Shown: in pieces, positions 7,493 through 14,690 of the stretch
Layout: each line of letters opens with the position of its first letter
How positions within the stretch are numbered: the stretch's first letter is position 1
From: an uncultured Bacteroidales bacterium
GTDB taxonomy: Bacteria; Bacteroidota; Bacteroidia; Bacteroidales; Muribaculaceae
DNA: 19,175 bases
Assembly: GCA_900549375.1 (NCBI GenBank)
Contig: URNY01000038.1
Location: 1-19,175, forward strand
Direction of reading: 5' to 3'
Made by a program: the position numbers and the translations under genes
The notes under the pieces: model-generated
Databases searched by the model: none
Seen by the model: the letters and a program-made list of their open reading frames with translations, nothing else
What the model was told of the DNA's origin: nothing

Positions 7493-7930
7493 TCAATCGA
7501 AAGGAACGGCCCTGAGCATGCGGGCGAATTCCTCGGTCATTTTCTTCATCGGGCCGTTCACCATCGGCTTGAGCATCGCCGGAATCTCGAGCCTGATCTC
7601 CACTGTGGCGCCACAGGCTTCCTCTCCTTTGGGCATGATATGGAGTGAAAGCGACATTGGCACGGGCGTGCCCTCCCCTTCGAGATGAATCAGCGTGGGG
7701 CATTCGCTCGCCGTCTTACGCAGACGGATTGCCCCCATGGGGCCCGCGGGGAATGTGATTGTATCGGGTGTGACCTCTATCTGCGAGAGCATTTCCCGTT
7801 TATCGGCAGGAATCTGGTCGGCCGGTGCATTCTTTATCATCTCGCCGAGTCCCTCGAGATTGTCGAGCTTCCGGAACAATTTCTCTGCCGGAGCCATGAC
7901 CGTGACTTCTTCGCTGTTGTATGTAGCCAT
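7493..7930 (-). CDS. SRPBCC-fold protein
   Basis: The product has 145 residues and starts MATYNSEEVTV. ATG 7930 overlaps the pyrE stop codon (TAATG), so translation is probably coupled; an upstream in-frame extension to 7975 lies inside pyrE and is rejected. The pattern of a first strand with SEEVTVMAPAEKLFRKLDNLEGL, alternating strands in the middle (ATVEIRLEIPAM) and a long C-terminal helix (MVNGPMKKMTEEFARML) is that of the START/SRPBCC ligand-binding fold. No signal peptide is seen, so it should be cytoplasmic. The ligand is unknown. Some Bacteroidales carry a similar gene by pyrE, as far as I recall, which would suggest a role near pyrimidine metabolism, but this is not established. Confidence 0.8.
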   Translation of the reverse strand: MATYNSEEVTVMAPAEKLFRKLDNLEGLGEMIKNAPADQIPADKREMLSQIEVTPDTITFPAGPMGAIRLRKTASECPTLIHLEGEGTPVPMSLSLHIMPKGEEACGATVEIRLEIPAMLKPMVNGPMKKMTEEFARMLRAVPFD

Positions 7931-8574
7931 TATTCTATGTTGTTGGGAACCCAGTTGGCCGGGTCCTTGCGCCATTCCTGCAATGTATCGATGTCTTCCT
8001 GACGTATGTATTCTATTTCGAGGGCCACTTCGAGCATCGATGAATAATTCACGAGAGAGATGAGCGGGATATTTTCATCGCGCAGACGTTTCACCGCCAT
8101 CGGGAACTCATAGCTGAAAATCGCCATAAGTCCGAGCACTTCGCCACCGGCCATGCGGAGCACTTCGCTGGCCTTGACCGAGCTTGCGCCTGTAGATACC
8201 AGGTCATCGACGAGTACCACCTTGTGGCCCGGTTTCAGATTGCCTTCTATGAGATTTTCCAATCCATGGTCTTTAGGCGTGGACCGTACAAAAAGGAAAG
8301 GCAGTCCCAGCGTGTCGGCCACTATGGCTCCCATCGGAATCGCTCCTGTGGAAACGCTCGCTATGGCATCGGCTTCAGGAAAATGCTCTATCACCACCTT
8401 GGCCATCTCTACTTTTATCAGGTTTCTGATGTCGGGATAAGACAGCAACCGGGGGTTCTCGTTATATATGGGAGAATTCCAACCAGAACCCCATACGAAC
8501 GGGATATCGGGTTGCAATTTTATTGCACTGATTTGCAGAAGTTTCTCTGCAAGAAGACGTTCCGGCTTTTTCAT
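7930..8574 (-). CDS. pyrE: Orotate phosphoribosyltransferase
   Basis: The enzyme converts orotate and PRPP to orotidine 5'-monophosphate in de novo pyrimidine synthesis, in the cytoplasm. The 214-residue product carries the PRPP-binding motif VVLVDDLVSTGAS (119-131), the flexible-loop stretch RSTPKDHGLENLIEG (97-111) and the GSGWNSPIY substrate region (29-37). The length is normal. ATG 8574 gives the usual MKKPERLLAEKLL start; ATG 8598 would add eight residues not typical of the family. It is the first gene of a four-gene operon (pyrE, SRPBCC, Rieske-like lipoprotein, LysE fusion) transcribed from the promoter at 8657-8688. Confidence 0.95.
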   Translation of the reverse strand: MKKPERLLAEKLLQISAIKLQPDIPFVWGSGWNSPIYNENPRLLSYPDIRNLIKVEMAKVVIEHFPEADAIASVSTGAIPMGAIVADTLGLPFLFVRSTPKDHGLENLIEGNLKPGHKVVLVDDLVSTGASSVKASEVLRMAGGEVLGLMAIFSYEFPMAVKRLRDENIPLISLVNYSSMLEVALEIEYIRQEDIDTLQEWRKDPANWVPNNIE

Positions 8575-8656
8575 AATACAAAATTTTGACTTAACCATAG
8601 CCTCACGGAAGACATCGGAATCCCGTATCCTCCAGACACTATTAGCTCATTAAATG

Positions 8657-8688
8657 CAAATTTACCAATATAGCCGTAAAAATGCAAA
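8657..8688 (-). promoter_or_regulatory. Consensus Bacteroidetes promoter of the pyrE operon
   Basis: On the - strand, TTTG (8688-8685), a 20-nt spacer and TAAATTTG (8664-8657) match both promoter elements exactly. The leader to the pyrE start is about 80 nt. No attenuator-like hairpin with a T-run was seen in the leader. Confidence 0.85.
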
Positions 8689-8765
8689 TAATTTGAAATT
8701 GTTTCCTGTATTCTATAACAATCTCGCCGGAGATAAAGAGACGGAATTATATTATTTTTATTTCC

Positions 8766-9743
8766 TTATTCGGACTCTTCCGTCTCCCACGCAAGCGCCG
8801 AAGCGCCGAGCAAAGCGGCCTCGGCATCATTGAGCGAAGAGGGCATAATCTGTACTCTCCCCTTGTAAAGATGAAGCATATTGCGCTCCATCGCCTCCCG
8901 CATCGGGTCGTAGATCAGGCTGCCGGCCTTTGCCACTCCACCGAAGAGGATGATAGCCTCAGGGTCGGTGAAAGCGGCGAAATCGGCACAGGCCTCTCCG
9001 AGCACTTCCCCTGTTCTGGCAAAAACATCCATAGCGAGCTGGTCACCTCGCAAGGCCGCCTTATAGATATCTTTAGGCTTCAGTTCATCCGCAGGAATCT
9101 CTCGCAGTAATGATGGTTCACCGGAAGCTCCGAGCATTTCAACAGCTGTACGTACAACTCCCCTTGCGGAGCAATATGTCTCCAGACAACCTCGGCGGCC
9201 ACATCCGCATACCCGGTCGCTATGCTTATTGACCACCACATGACCAAGCTCGCCGGCATAACCGCGTGATCCCGACATCAGGTGGCCGTCGCATACAATA
9301 CCGCTTCCCACGCCCGTGCCGAGCGTGATCATGATGAAGTTCTTGTAGCCGCGGGCGCGTCCGTAAGCCATCTCCCCGGCGGCCGCGGCATTGGCGTCAT
9401 TGGTGATCGATGCCGGAATACCGAATTTTTCCGAAAGCATCCGTGCCAGCGGTATCGGCAACGGCCACGGCATATTAGTGGCATCCTCGATACACCCTGT
9501 TGCACGATTGGCACAGGGAACGCCCGCGCCTATGCCGCGCAATTTCCCGGCCAGTCCGAGCCGGTCGACGTATGGCATCAGCGTTTCGTAAAGTCGGTCG
9601 ACGTAATCCCTGACCGTTGCGTGGCCGCGTGTCGGAATACTGTCACGCGCCACGATGTCACCGCGGGCACTGACAATAGCGAACTCAGTATTGGTACCGC
9701 CCATATCGATACCGATCACATAATCTTTCTCTTCGGTAGCCAT
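8766..9743 (-). CDS. ROK-family sugar kinase, probably glucokinase
   Basis: The product of 325 residues has the ATP-binding motif GIDMGGTN (10-17), the catalytic NDANAA (Asp116), the LGTGVGSGIV motif (141-150), and the ROK zinc site: GELGHVVV (His168) with Cys179, Cys181 and Cys186 in CGCGRRGCLE. These are the family's standard residues and none is missing. ROK kinases phosphorylate glucose or related sugars such as N-acetylmannosamine, using ATP in the cytoplasm. The absence of an N-terminal helix-turn-helix argues against a ROK repressor. It follows the PAS gene by 11 bp and is probably in one operon with it. The exact sugar cannot be read from sequence. Confidence 0.9.
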   Translation of the reverse strand: MATEEKDYVIGIDMGGTNTEFAIVSARGDIVARDSIPTRGHATVRDYVDRLYETLMPYVDRLGLAGKLRGIGAGVPCANRATGCIEDATNMPWPLPIPLARMLSEKFGIPASITNDANAAAAGEMAYGRARGYKNFIMITLGTGVGSGIVCDGHLMSGSRGYAGELGHVVVNKHSDRVCGCGRRGCLETYCSARGVVRTAVEMLGASGEPSLLREIPADELKPKDIYKAALRGDQLAMDVFARTGEVLGEACADFAAFTDPEAIILFGGVAKAGSLIYDPMREAMERNMLHLYKGRVQIMPSSLNDAEAALLGASALAWETEESE

Positions 9744-9754
9744 AAGTTGACGTC

Positions 9755-10102
9755 TTATCGTTGATAATGAGGCATAGTCTCGGGGATAACAACCGAGATC
9801 TCCACAAGTCCTGCTATCTTTCCGGCTTTACGCCAGGGCATCTGATGGATAAGCTTACGCCTTCCCTCCTTCGAGATCGTATAGGTATTTGTATCCCCCT
9901 TGTCGAGAAGTCGGCGGATAATGCCGCACGCACGTTCGCCATGGAGATCAAAAAGGCTCTTGCCAACGACATCGCCATACTTGGCGAACGTCTCTCGGGA
10001 GCGTTCATTCATATAGATAATCTTACCGTCGATATCGCTGACTGTCACGGCGCAATCCAGACCCTCGGCCCAGGACGGCACGAATTCTTCAGATATTTTC
10101 AT
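9755..10102 (-). CDS. Single-domain PAS protein
   Basis: The product of 115 residues is essentially one PAS domain: EGLDCAVTVSDIDGKIIYMNERSRETFAKYGDVVGKSLFDLH (split motif, about 14-54), followed by strands near TNTYTISKEGRRKLIHQMPW and GLVEISVVI. No kinase, DNA-binding or cyclase domain is attached. It presumably senses a small ligand or redox state, or serves as a partner to another protein. It precedes the ROK kinase by 11 bp, suggesting co-expression and perhaps functional coupling, which is inference. Start ATG 10102 lies directly after an AT-rich leader without Shine-Dalgarno. Confidence 0.85.
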   Translation of the reverse strand: MKISEEFVPSWAEGLDCAVTVSDIDGKIIYMNERSRETFAKYGDVVGKSLFDLHGERACGIIRRLLDKGDTNTYTISKEGRRKLIHQMPWRKAGKIAGLVEISVVIPETMPHYQR

Positions 10103-10141
10103 GATATATAGTTGTTCTTTGCTTCGGGAATGGCCGGAAGC

Positions 10142-10231
10142 GGACGCTTCTGGGATGCGTCCCTACATTCGCCGATTCAATGTTAGCTAACCCAAAGATG
10201 CATTGCGGCAGGGACGCAATAAACTGCGTCC
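10142..10231. repeat. Two degenerate GGGACGCA/TGCGTCCC palindromes
   Basis: GGACGC/GCGTCC at 10142-10147 and 10157-10162, and GGACGCA/TGCGTCC at 10212-10218 and 10225-10231, share the stem of the terminator at 33-57. Between 10103 and 10413 there is no gene: the stretch holds these repeats, a probable - strand promoter and the tRNA promoter. In the - direction the repeats would lie in the leader of the PAS-ROK transcript. Confidence 0.6.
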
Positions 10232-10312
10232 ACGCCCTCCGCAGCCAAATGCATTTCAGTTAAATGATACATTCGAAACATAAGTTACTTAAGATTTCCG
10301 AAAGAAGAGACA

Positions 10313-10320
10313 CAAAATTA
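10313..10320 (-). promoter_or_regulatory. Possible -7 element for the PAS-ROK operon
   Basis: On the - strand TAATTTTG matches TAnnTTTG, but the nearest -33-like sequence (ATTG, 10347-10344) is 23 nt away. If used, it gives a leader of about 200 nt containing the two palindromes and lies back-to-back with the tRNA promoter. Confidence 0.35.
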
Positions 10321-10349
10321 GCTTAAAAAAATTAAAAATGAGCCAATAA

Positions 10350-10381
10350 TTTGGAAAAACCGCAGAAACGTCTTAAATTTG
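10350..10381 (+). promoter_or_regulatory. Consensus promoter of the tRNA gene
   Basis: TTTG (10350-10353), a 20-nt spacer and TAAATTTG (10374-10381) match the Bacteroidetes promoter exactly, 33 nt before the tRNA. Confidence 0.85.
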
Positions 10382-10413
10382 CAACCGCAAAAGGGCAAAC
10401 GCTCTACGTGGCA

Positions 10414-10487
10414 GGTCCCATAGCTCAGTTGGTTAGAGCACCTGACTCATAATCAGGGAGTCCTAGGTTCAAGCCCTAGTGGGACCA
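10414..10487 (+). tRNA. tRNA with CAT anticodon (Met, or Ile read by lysidine)
   Basis: The 74-nt sequence folds as a cloverleaf: acceptor GGTCCCA/TGGGACC, D arm GCTC/GAGC, anticodon stem CCTGA/TCAGG with loop CTCATAA, T stem CTAGG/CCTAG with loop TTCAAGC, discriminator A at 10487. The 3' CCA is not fully encoded (CCT follows the discriminator A). CAT can be elongator Met, or tRNA-Ile modified by TilS to read AUA. C-G pairs at positions 4 and 5 of the acceptor stem lean slightly towards Ile, but I cannot decide. Its 3' end abuts the putative island, and tRNA genes are common integration sites. Confidence 0.95.
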
Positions 10488-10500
10488 CCTCTTAGAAATC

Positions 10501-10537
10501 AAGCAGTTACGAATTCGCTCGTAGCTGCTTTTTCTTT
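10501..10537 (+). terminator. Terminator of the tRNA gene
   Basis: A 12-bp stem with one wobble (10501-10512 with 10519-10530, loop ATTCGC) leads into the T-rich TTTTTCTTTTA. It lies 13 nt after the tRNA. Confidence 0.8.
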
Positions 10538-10542
10538 TACGT

Positions 10543-10637
10543 TGAACACAAATCTGAACACAACTCCGCGCCAACTCGTTTCAGCCGCCACCGGCACCCC
10601 TCTGTGTTCATGCCTTTGTGTTCAAATTTTGTGTTCA
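10543..10637. repeat. Cluster of five TGAACACA octamers in opposed orientation
   Basis: TGAACACA occurs on the + strand at 10543-10550 and 10555-10562, and on the - strand at 10603-10610, 10617-10624 and 10630-10637. The copies are 12 to 14 nt apart within each cluster, and the two clusters face each other. Position beside a tRNA and arrangement suggest protein-binding sites, for example arm-type sites for an integrase or excisionase at an island end. No gene is present from 10538 to 10784. Confidence 0.7.
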
Positions 10638-10679
10638 GATTACGGCTGATGAGAAAATAAGCTTGTCGCCATTTTCTTT

Positions 10680-10749
10680 TGCCCAGCCCTATATATAGGT
10701 TTAGGTTTAGTCGGGCATATATAAAGCCCGAACCAAACCCAAATGGGCA
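10680..10749. repeat. Long imperfect fold-back sequence
   Basis: Nested complementary pairs span this stretch: TGCCCA/TGGGCA (10680-10685 with 10744-10749), GGTTT/AAACC (10704-10708 with 10735-10739) and TCGGGC/GCCCGA (10711-10716 with 10726-10731). A separate 7-bp hairpin, AGCATAT/ATATGCT, lies at 10759-10776. They follow the last gene of the - strand operon and may end its transcripts, but no T-run is present; they may instead be part of the island end. Confidence 0.5.
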
Positions 10750-10784
10750 CTCTGAATAAGCATATGATAATATGCTGTAATACT

Positions 10785-11435
10785 TTATTTCTTGAAAAGC
10801 TCGATGCCTGTGTTGTCTTTTACAATTTTTCCGAAGTCTGCCAATACCTTATCAGCTTCTTTCTGAGAGGAAAAACGCTGCATGGGGTAGCGTTTGGTTA
10901 TAGCCCAATATCCCTTATCATCGATGTAGATACATGAATCATTGGATCCGGATAGGAATTTATGGAGGAACGCATCATAGTCATCTTCCTGTTCATCACG
11001 CAACCATGCCTTCCAGCCAGCAGTTAATACTAGATATGAATTCGATTCTTCAGCCTGGAGAAACGTAGAAATGTCTGTTTGAGAAGGTTTATTAGAAATT
11101 GACTTATAAAAACCGTCATCCGAGACTTGTATCACAGACATTTCTATCGTTTTACGACCAATCTTTACTTGTCCGAAATAATATTCGAACACATAATTAT
11201 ACATGAAATCCCAAGCCCACATATCACTCCAGACGGCGAGTTTAGCATAATCTTTATCCGGACAATTATTTCGAGTATGTATGGTAGCACAGAATAATCT
11301 CCTTCCCCACATATCCGTATATAAGGTATGCTCGCGAATATATCCGACAATATCTAATATTCGTGATTGATAGCGATAAAGTAGCCTAAAGGCATTCCTT
11401 ACATCAACGAAAGCATTATCTAGTTCTTTGCTCAT
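10785..11435 (-). CDS. Unrecognised protein, last gene of the defence operon
   Basis: The product has 216 residues and I do not recognise its family. There is no signal peptide or transmembrane helix. The N-terminal third is probably helical (NAFVDVRNAFRLLYRYQ), and the middle has many aromatics (WSDMWAWDFMYNYVFEYYFG, residues 69-88). The C-terminal part looks like a small alpha/beta region ending in KDNTGIELFKK. No catalytic motif stands out. The start ATG overlaps the stop codon of the PD-(D/E)XK gene by 4 bp (ATGA), so the two are almost certainly translated together. Base composition is AT-rich, as in the rest of the operon. By context it is a defence gene: a partner, inhibitor or sensor for the nuclease-like protein, or an accessory to Kiwa. 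Confidence 0.8.
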   Translation of the reverse strand: MSKELDNAFVDVRNAFRLLYRYQSRILDIVGYIREHTLYTDMWGRRLFCATIHTRNNCPDKDYAKLAVWSDMWAWDFMYNYVFEYYFGQVKIGRKTIEMSVIQVSDDGFYKSISNKPSQTDISTFLQAEESNSYLVLTAGWKAWLRDEQEDDYDAFLHKFLSGSNDSCIYIDDKGYWAITKRYPMQRFSSQKEADKVLADFGKIVKDNTGIELFKK

Positions 11436-12097
11436 TTGAAATAGGTCTTAAGTGTTAGTATGGACTCTTGAGAAATCAGCGGCTTCGATGTCTTGATCTC
11501 ATCAAACCAATGGATGTTGTAAACACCATGTATATTGAAAGCAAGCTCAATGAGATTAAGCAATCGAATAACAGCTGACTGATTATTGCTTATCATTGGT
11601 AATGCTTCATAGTCATCCCGAAGTTTTGTGATTTGAATAAGTAATGATAGCCAAGTACACTTATTGACAACTACATCCTTCACCAAAGATACACTCTCGG
11701 TGGCTTTTTCAGCGTTGCCGCCGACGGCTATGAAATATACCGGCTTATCCTTGCCATATTCATTTCTGTAAGCAACTATTTCATTCTCCCATTGTTGAGA
11801 ATACTGGCCCGAATGGTCATTGTACTTTGCCTCGATTACAACATCAAACGACTGGAAGCGAATAAACACATCCGGCTCTACTAGGCTTGTGTTAGTAGTA
11901 CCGGTAGGATCCCAATGAGGCCAAAACTCATAAGCTTCAATCTGTCCAGAAACTAACGGTAGATTGTCATTATCAAAACAAGCCGACCGCAATACTCCCC
12001 AGAATAATTCATCCGGAAGCATAAGTATCGTTTCAAAGACTGACGAAGTCTTCGGATCCTCGTAGGTATCTTTATTATGATATGTGCTATGAAGCAT
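11432..12097 (-). CDS. Predicted PD-(D/E)XK nuclease-fold protein
   Basis: The 221-residue product shows a PD-(D/E)XK-type core: EPDVFIRF (Asp76), then FDVVIEAKY (Glu89, Lys91), an acidic residue upstream (Glu13 or Glu22) and QYSQQWENEIVAYRNEY with the usual helix after the core. This arrangement is typical of metal-dependent nucleases in restriction and anti-phage proteins; the fold assignment comes from motif spacing alone. No membrane segment is seen. It starts 3 bp after the kwaB stop codon and overlaps the next gene by 4 bp. It could be an effector added to Kiwa, part of an independent two-gene system with its downstream neighbour, or a degenerate, non-cutting member of the fold. Known Kiwa is described as KwaA plus KwaB only. 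Confidence 0.75.
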   Translation of the reverse strand: MLHSTYHNKDTYEDPKTSSVFETILMLPDELFWGVLRSACFDNDNLPLVSGQIEAYEFWPHWDPTGTTNTSLVEPDVFIRFQSFDVVIEAKYNDHSGQYSQQWENEIVAYRNEYGKDKPVYFIAVGGNAEKATESVSLVKDVVVNKCTWLSLLIQITKLRDDYEALPMISNNQSAVIRLLNLIELAFNIHGVYNIHWFDEIKTSKPLISQESILTLKTYFK

Positions 12098-12100
12098 ATC

Positions 12101-13138
12101 TTATTGCGTAAGAACTTTACCAGCAAATGTCCCATAAGATTTGCCAGTAATTTCACCAATTTTATAGTAGTCACCTAGCATCTTGATGATGGAATCTAAA
12201 TCAGCCTCTGTTTCGATATGAATTTTGTCATCTTTAATAGTTATCGGATTCCCATGTGTGAGTCCGATTTGACGCATCTTATCTAGGGTTTGAGGCGTGA
12301 GTTCGGGAATGCCACCGTTCTTCGCTATTTTAGCTAGTTTCTTATGAAGGCCTGTGCCGGAGTTTACCTTATCCTTCAAAATCGCCAACCCCTCGATTTT
12401 GTTTGTTTCTTCCAACTGAGAAACAATTTCAAGAGCTTTTTCCTTAAATTCCTCTTGAATACCAACAATTTGTTCAAAGGGAACTTTGCGTAAAATGAAG
12501 AATGCCTCATCAACATAAACACAGTCAACCTGCCTATCTAATGCAATTACTTCTCCCTGTAACATTTCAAGTTGATGAGTAGTTGGGTTAAGACAAGTGT
12601 TAAACCAACCCTTCTTTTTTTCAGGATTTTCATTATCCTGTACTGCTACCTTAGCTTTAGAAACTTTACGGAAAGTGAATATAGAATCGCCTGATTCCTC
12701 TTCAAATCCAACACAATATGCCCATAGCTCGATTCCGTTGCTCTGAAAGTCTTTTAATGATTTGACACGTTCAACAACTCTGCATAATTGATTTTCGACC
12801 ACATCTGCAAATGCTAAACCTTTTCCTTTCATAGAATAGGTGAAAAGATTATCCGTGTCTTCTGCAATCGGGTCGTACTCAATCATGGAGTAATCTTTTT
12901 TGCAGATTTTGTCCAAATCATCGATTGTTGAAGCATATATGTATCCTCTAATTGCCTCATCAATATCAATTTGATAAGCCCTATAGACATATTTACCCAT
13001 TACCGACTGTTTTCTGAGCTTTTTATCTCTCAACATTCGGACAATGAAGTATAATTTAATGTCGCCCTGTAAAGTCTGGGAGATTCGTTCTCTCAAACTT
13101 TGCAACTCATTCACTGCGTCAGTCTGCTGGTTTTCCAT
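12101..13138 (-). CDS. kwaB: Kiwa anti-phage protein KwaB (DUF4868)
   Basis: The product has 345 residues. Recognition rests on the DUF4868 pattern: KLYFIVR, then VVERVKSLKDFQSNGIELWAYCVGF in parts, then DRQVDCVYVDEAFFILRKVPFEQIVG, and a C-terminal helical part with ITIKDDKIHIETEADLDSIIKMLGDYY. Together with the four-helix membrane protein just upstream it forms a two-gene Kiwa system. In characterised Kiwa, KwaA and KwaB form a membrane-associated complex that responds to phage attachment, and KwaB binds DNA and blocks phage replication and late transcription. No nuclease motif is evident. The start overlaps kwaA by 20 bp, and a 3-bp gap leads to the nuclease-like gene, so the Kiwa genes are embedded in a longer operon. 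Confidence 0.8.
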   Translation of the reverse strand: MENQQTDAVNELQSLRERISQTLQGDIKLYFIVRMLRDKKLRKQSVMGKYVYRAYQIDIDEAIRGYIYASTIDDLDKICKKDYSMIEYDPIAEDTDNLFTYSMKGKGLAFADVVENQLCRVVERVKSLKDFQSNGIELWAYCVGFEEESGDSIFTFRKVSKAKVAVQDNENPEKKKGWFNTCLNPTTHQLEMLQGEVIALDRQVDCVYVDEAFFILRKVPFEQIVGIQEEFKEKALEIVSQLEETNKIEGLAILKDKVNSGTGLHKKLAKIAKNGGIPELTPQTLDKMRQIGLTHGNPITIKDDKIHIETEADLDSIIKMLGDYYKIGEITGKSYGTFAGKVLTQ

Positions 13139-13736
13139 AAAAAAGTTTAAAACCTATGGGGTAAATAATTAATTTTTCATCTTCTTCTATGGAATGTCCT
13201 TTAACAAGGACTAATCCATCACGTTCCTTATCTTGCTTTATTTTATATTCGATTTCATACAGCGAATATTTTAGATTTAGAATTGGATTTATCAGAACCA
13301 TATTAGAGCGCACATATATGCCATAGACTATCAACATCATTACAATAAAGCATATAACATCTAGTCCAGTTGCCGAATCAGCAGAAATAAATGGAACTAT
13401 ATAAGTTGCAATATAACCTATTGCCTCATTATTTCTATTGTTGATTTTGAGAATCTGAGCTTTATGACCATTCGATGACCTTTTATGTATGTTCCTTAAA
13501 AGCGTTCTTAATCCAACACAAAATGCAATCGACAAAAGTATTAGGAAGATTGCCAATCCGAATTTACTAATAAAGCACTTTACGGATGCAGTGGATACCC
13601 CCGCGTAATTAAGATAATTAGCATTGTTAACAATCTGTCGCAAAGCAATAAGAACAAATAAAGGAGTATAAGAGGTCCCAAATAACACTAGCAAAGCACT
13701 GTTTTGCAATGGATTATTTTTAGTTCCAATCTTCAT
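13119..13736 (-). CDS. kwaA: Kiwa membrane protein KwaA
   Basis: The product of 205 residues has four predicted transmembrane helices (about 13-35, 55-78, 105-122 and 124-146), followed by a soluble tail of about 55 residues that is rich in charged residues. Sequence similarity to known KwaA is hard to judge by eye; the call rests on topology, length and its position directly upstream of, and overlapping, a DUF4868 gene. KwaA is regarded as the membrane sensor that detects phage infection and recruits KwaB. It lies 21 bp after the restriction endonuclease gene. The coding sequence is strikingly AT-rich compared with the chromosomal genes. Confidence 0.75.
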   Translation of the reverse strand: MKIGTKNNPLQNSALLVLFGTSYTPLFVLIALRQIVNNANYLNYAGVSTASVKCFISKFGLAIFLILLSIAFCVGLRTLLRNIHKRSSNGHKAQILKINNRNNEAIGYIATYIVPFISADSATGLDVICFIVMMLIVYGIYVRSNMVLINPILNLKYSLYEIEYKIKQDKERDGLVLVKGHSIEEDEKLIIYPIGFKLFYGKPAD

Positions 13737-13757
13737 GTCCTTACTCCTAAAATAATT

Positions 13758-14690
13758 TTATCTTGGTCCTAAAAACTTATCTCCATTTAAATGTATCATA
13801 TGGTCTGGCATATCTGCAATCCACACCTCTGTCTCCCATGCTAACTGGTCAGAGAATTTTTTGAATGTCGAAAAATCAAGAAAGGCTGAGATGTAAATTT
13901 TGCCAGCGGTTACATTTCTTGTCATGGCTTCTATTTCAACTATTCGTTTCGGATCCATGGGCCCAACCGAAGTTATGGATTCTATAAAATAAATCCAGTT
14001 CTTATCCTCCCGATACAAAACGACATCTGGCATTTTATCATGGAGCGTAATCTCAAAGCCTAGTTCAGATAGCTTTTCGACATTCTTCACCAAGTCCTTC
14101 TGTATGGTATCTCCTACATATAAGCATTCGGAATTTGGAGCAAATCGGGGAGCAAATTCCTCGATTATTGCTTTCTGGAGTTCATTATGTTTACCGGGAC
14201 TGAATGTAAATTCCTGTTGATTTATTCTTACAGGCATTTTCTGCATCCGTTTCTTGGAGGCATAAATCTTTGATAATGATTCGTGGTTGGACATGAACAT
14301 CTGAAGTGCCATTCCCGGCTCTGAAGCGATTGAATCATCATCCGTCTGCTCTTGAATAACCTTAAGGAATTCATTTGTCAGTCGATAGCGATAGTTGGGA
14401 CTATTAGTAGCCAATCCGTTGTCTTCAATAAGGGCCGCAGTGCGGAAAGGATGAAGAGCTTGCTTACGGAATGTCTCTCTGGAGTTTTCCGCATACACTA
14501 CGTTATAATACTCAGACGTAAAAGCTATAATGTCGTGAATACGAATCCATTCATTGGCAGCTTCGCACCAAGGCGTATCTTTCCTGACATTAGCCATCGC
14601 CAAAAGAGTGAACACACATATCATGCTTTGCTGTTTGGGAGGCATTCCAATCTGTGCCAACAATGTTCTAGCTGTCTCTAATTTATCCAT
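13758..14690 (-). CDS. Type II restriction endonuclease, BsuBI/PstI family
   Basis: The product of 310 residues is close to the size of R.PstI and R.BsuBI. The C-terminal catalytic domain shows the family's landmarks: GDTIQKDLVKN (193-203), MPDVVLY with Asp222, then WIYFIESITSVGPMDPKR (232-249, Glu237), and further WIADMPDHMIHLNGDKFLGPR at the end. The N-terminal half is helical with a winged-helix-like look, as in this family. The enzyme should cut unmethylated DNA; CTGCAG is the site for PstI and BsuBI and is the likely target here, but specificity is inference. Its start overlaps the methyltransferase gene by 13 bp. No frameshift or lost motif is seen, so it appears intact. Confidence 0.9.
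   Translation of the reverse strand: MDKLETARTLLAQIGMPPKQQSMICVFTLLAMANVRKDTPWCEAANEWIRIHDIIAFTSEYYNVVYAENSRETFRKQALHPFRTAALIEDNGLATNSPNYRYRLTNEFLKVIQEQTDDDSIASEPGMALQMFMSNHESLSKIYASKKRMQKMPVRINQQEFTFSPGKHNELQKAIIEEFAPRFAPNSECLYVGDTIQKDLVKNVEKLSELGFEITLHDKMPDVVLYREDKNWIYFIESITSVGPMDPKRIVEIEAMTRNVTAGKIYISAFLDFSTFKKFSDQLAWETEVWIADMPDHMIHLNGDKFLGPR

Noticed and set aside
8766..9743. ROK transcriptional repressor
   Set aside because: There is no N-terminal helix-turn-helix domain; the protein begins directly with the ATP-binding motif, so it is a kinase.
9755..10102. Sensor histidine kinase fragment
   Set aside because: The frame has its own start and stop, only a PAS domain fits, and no kinase or transmitter sequence occurs up- or downstream.
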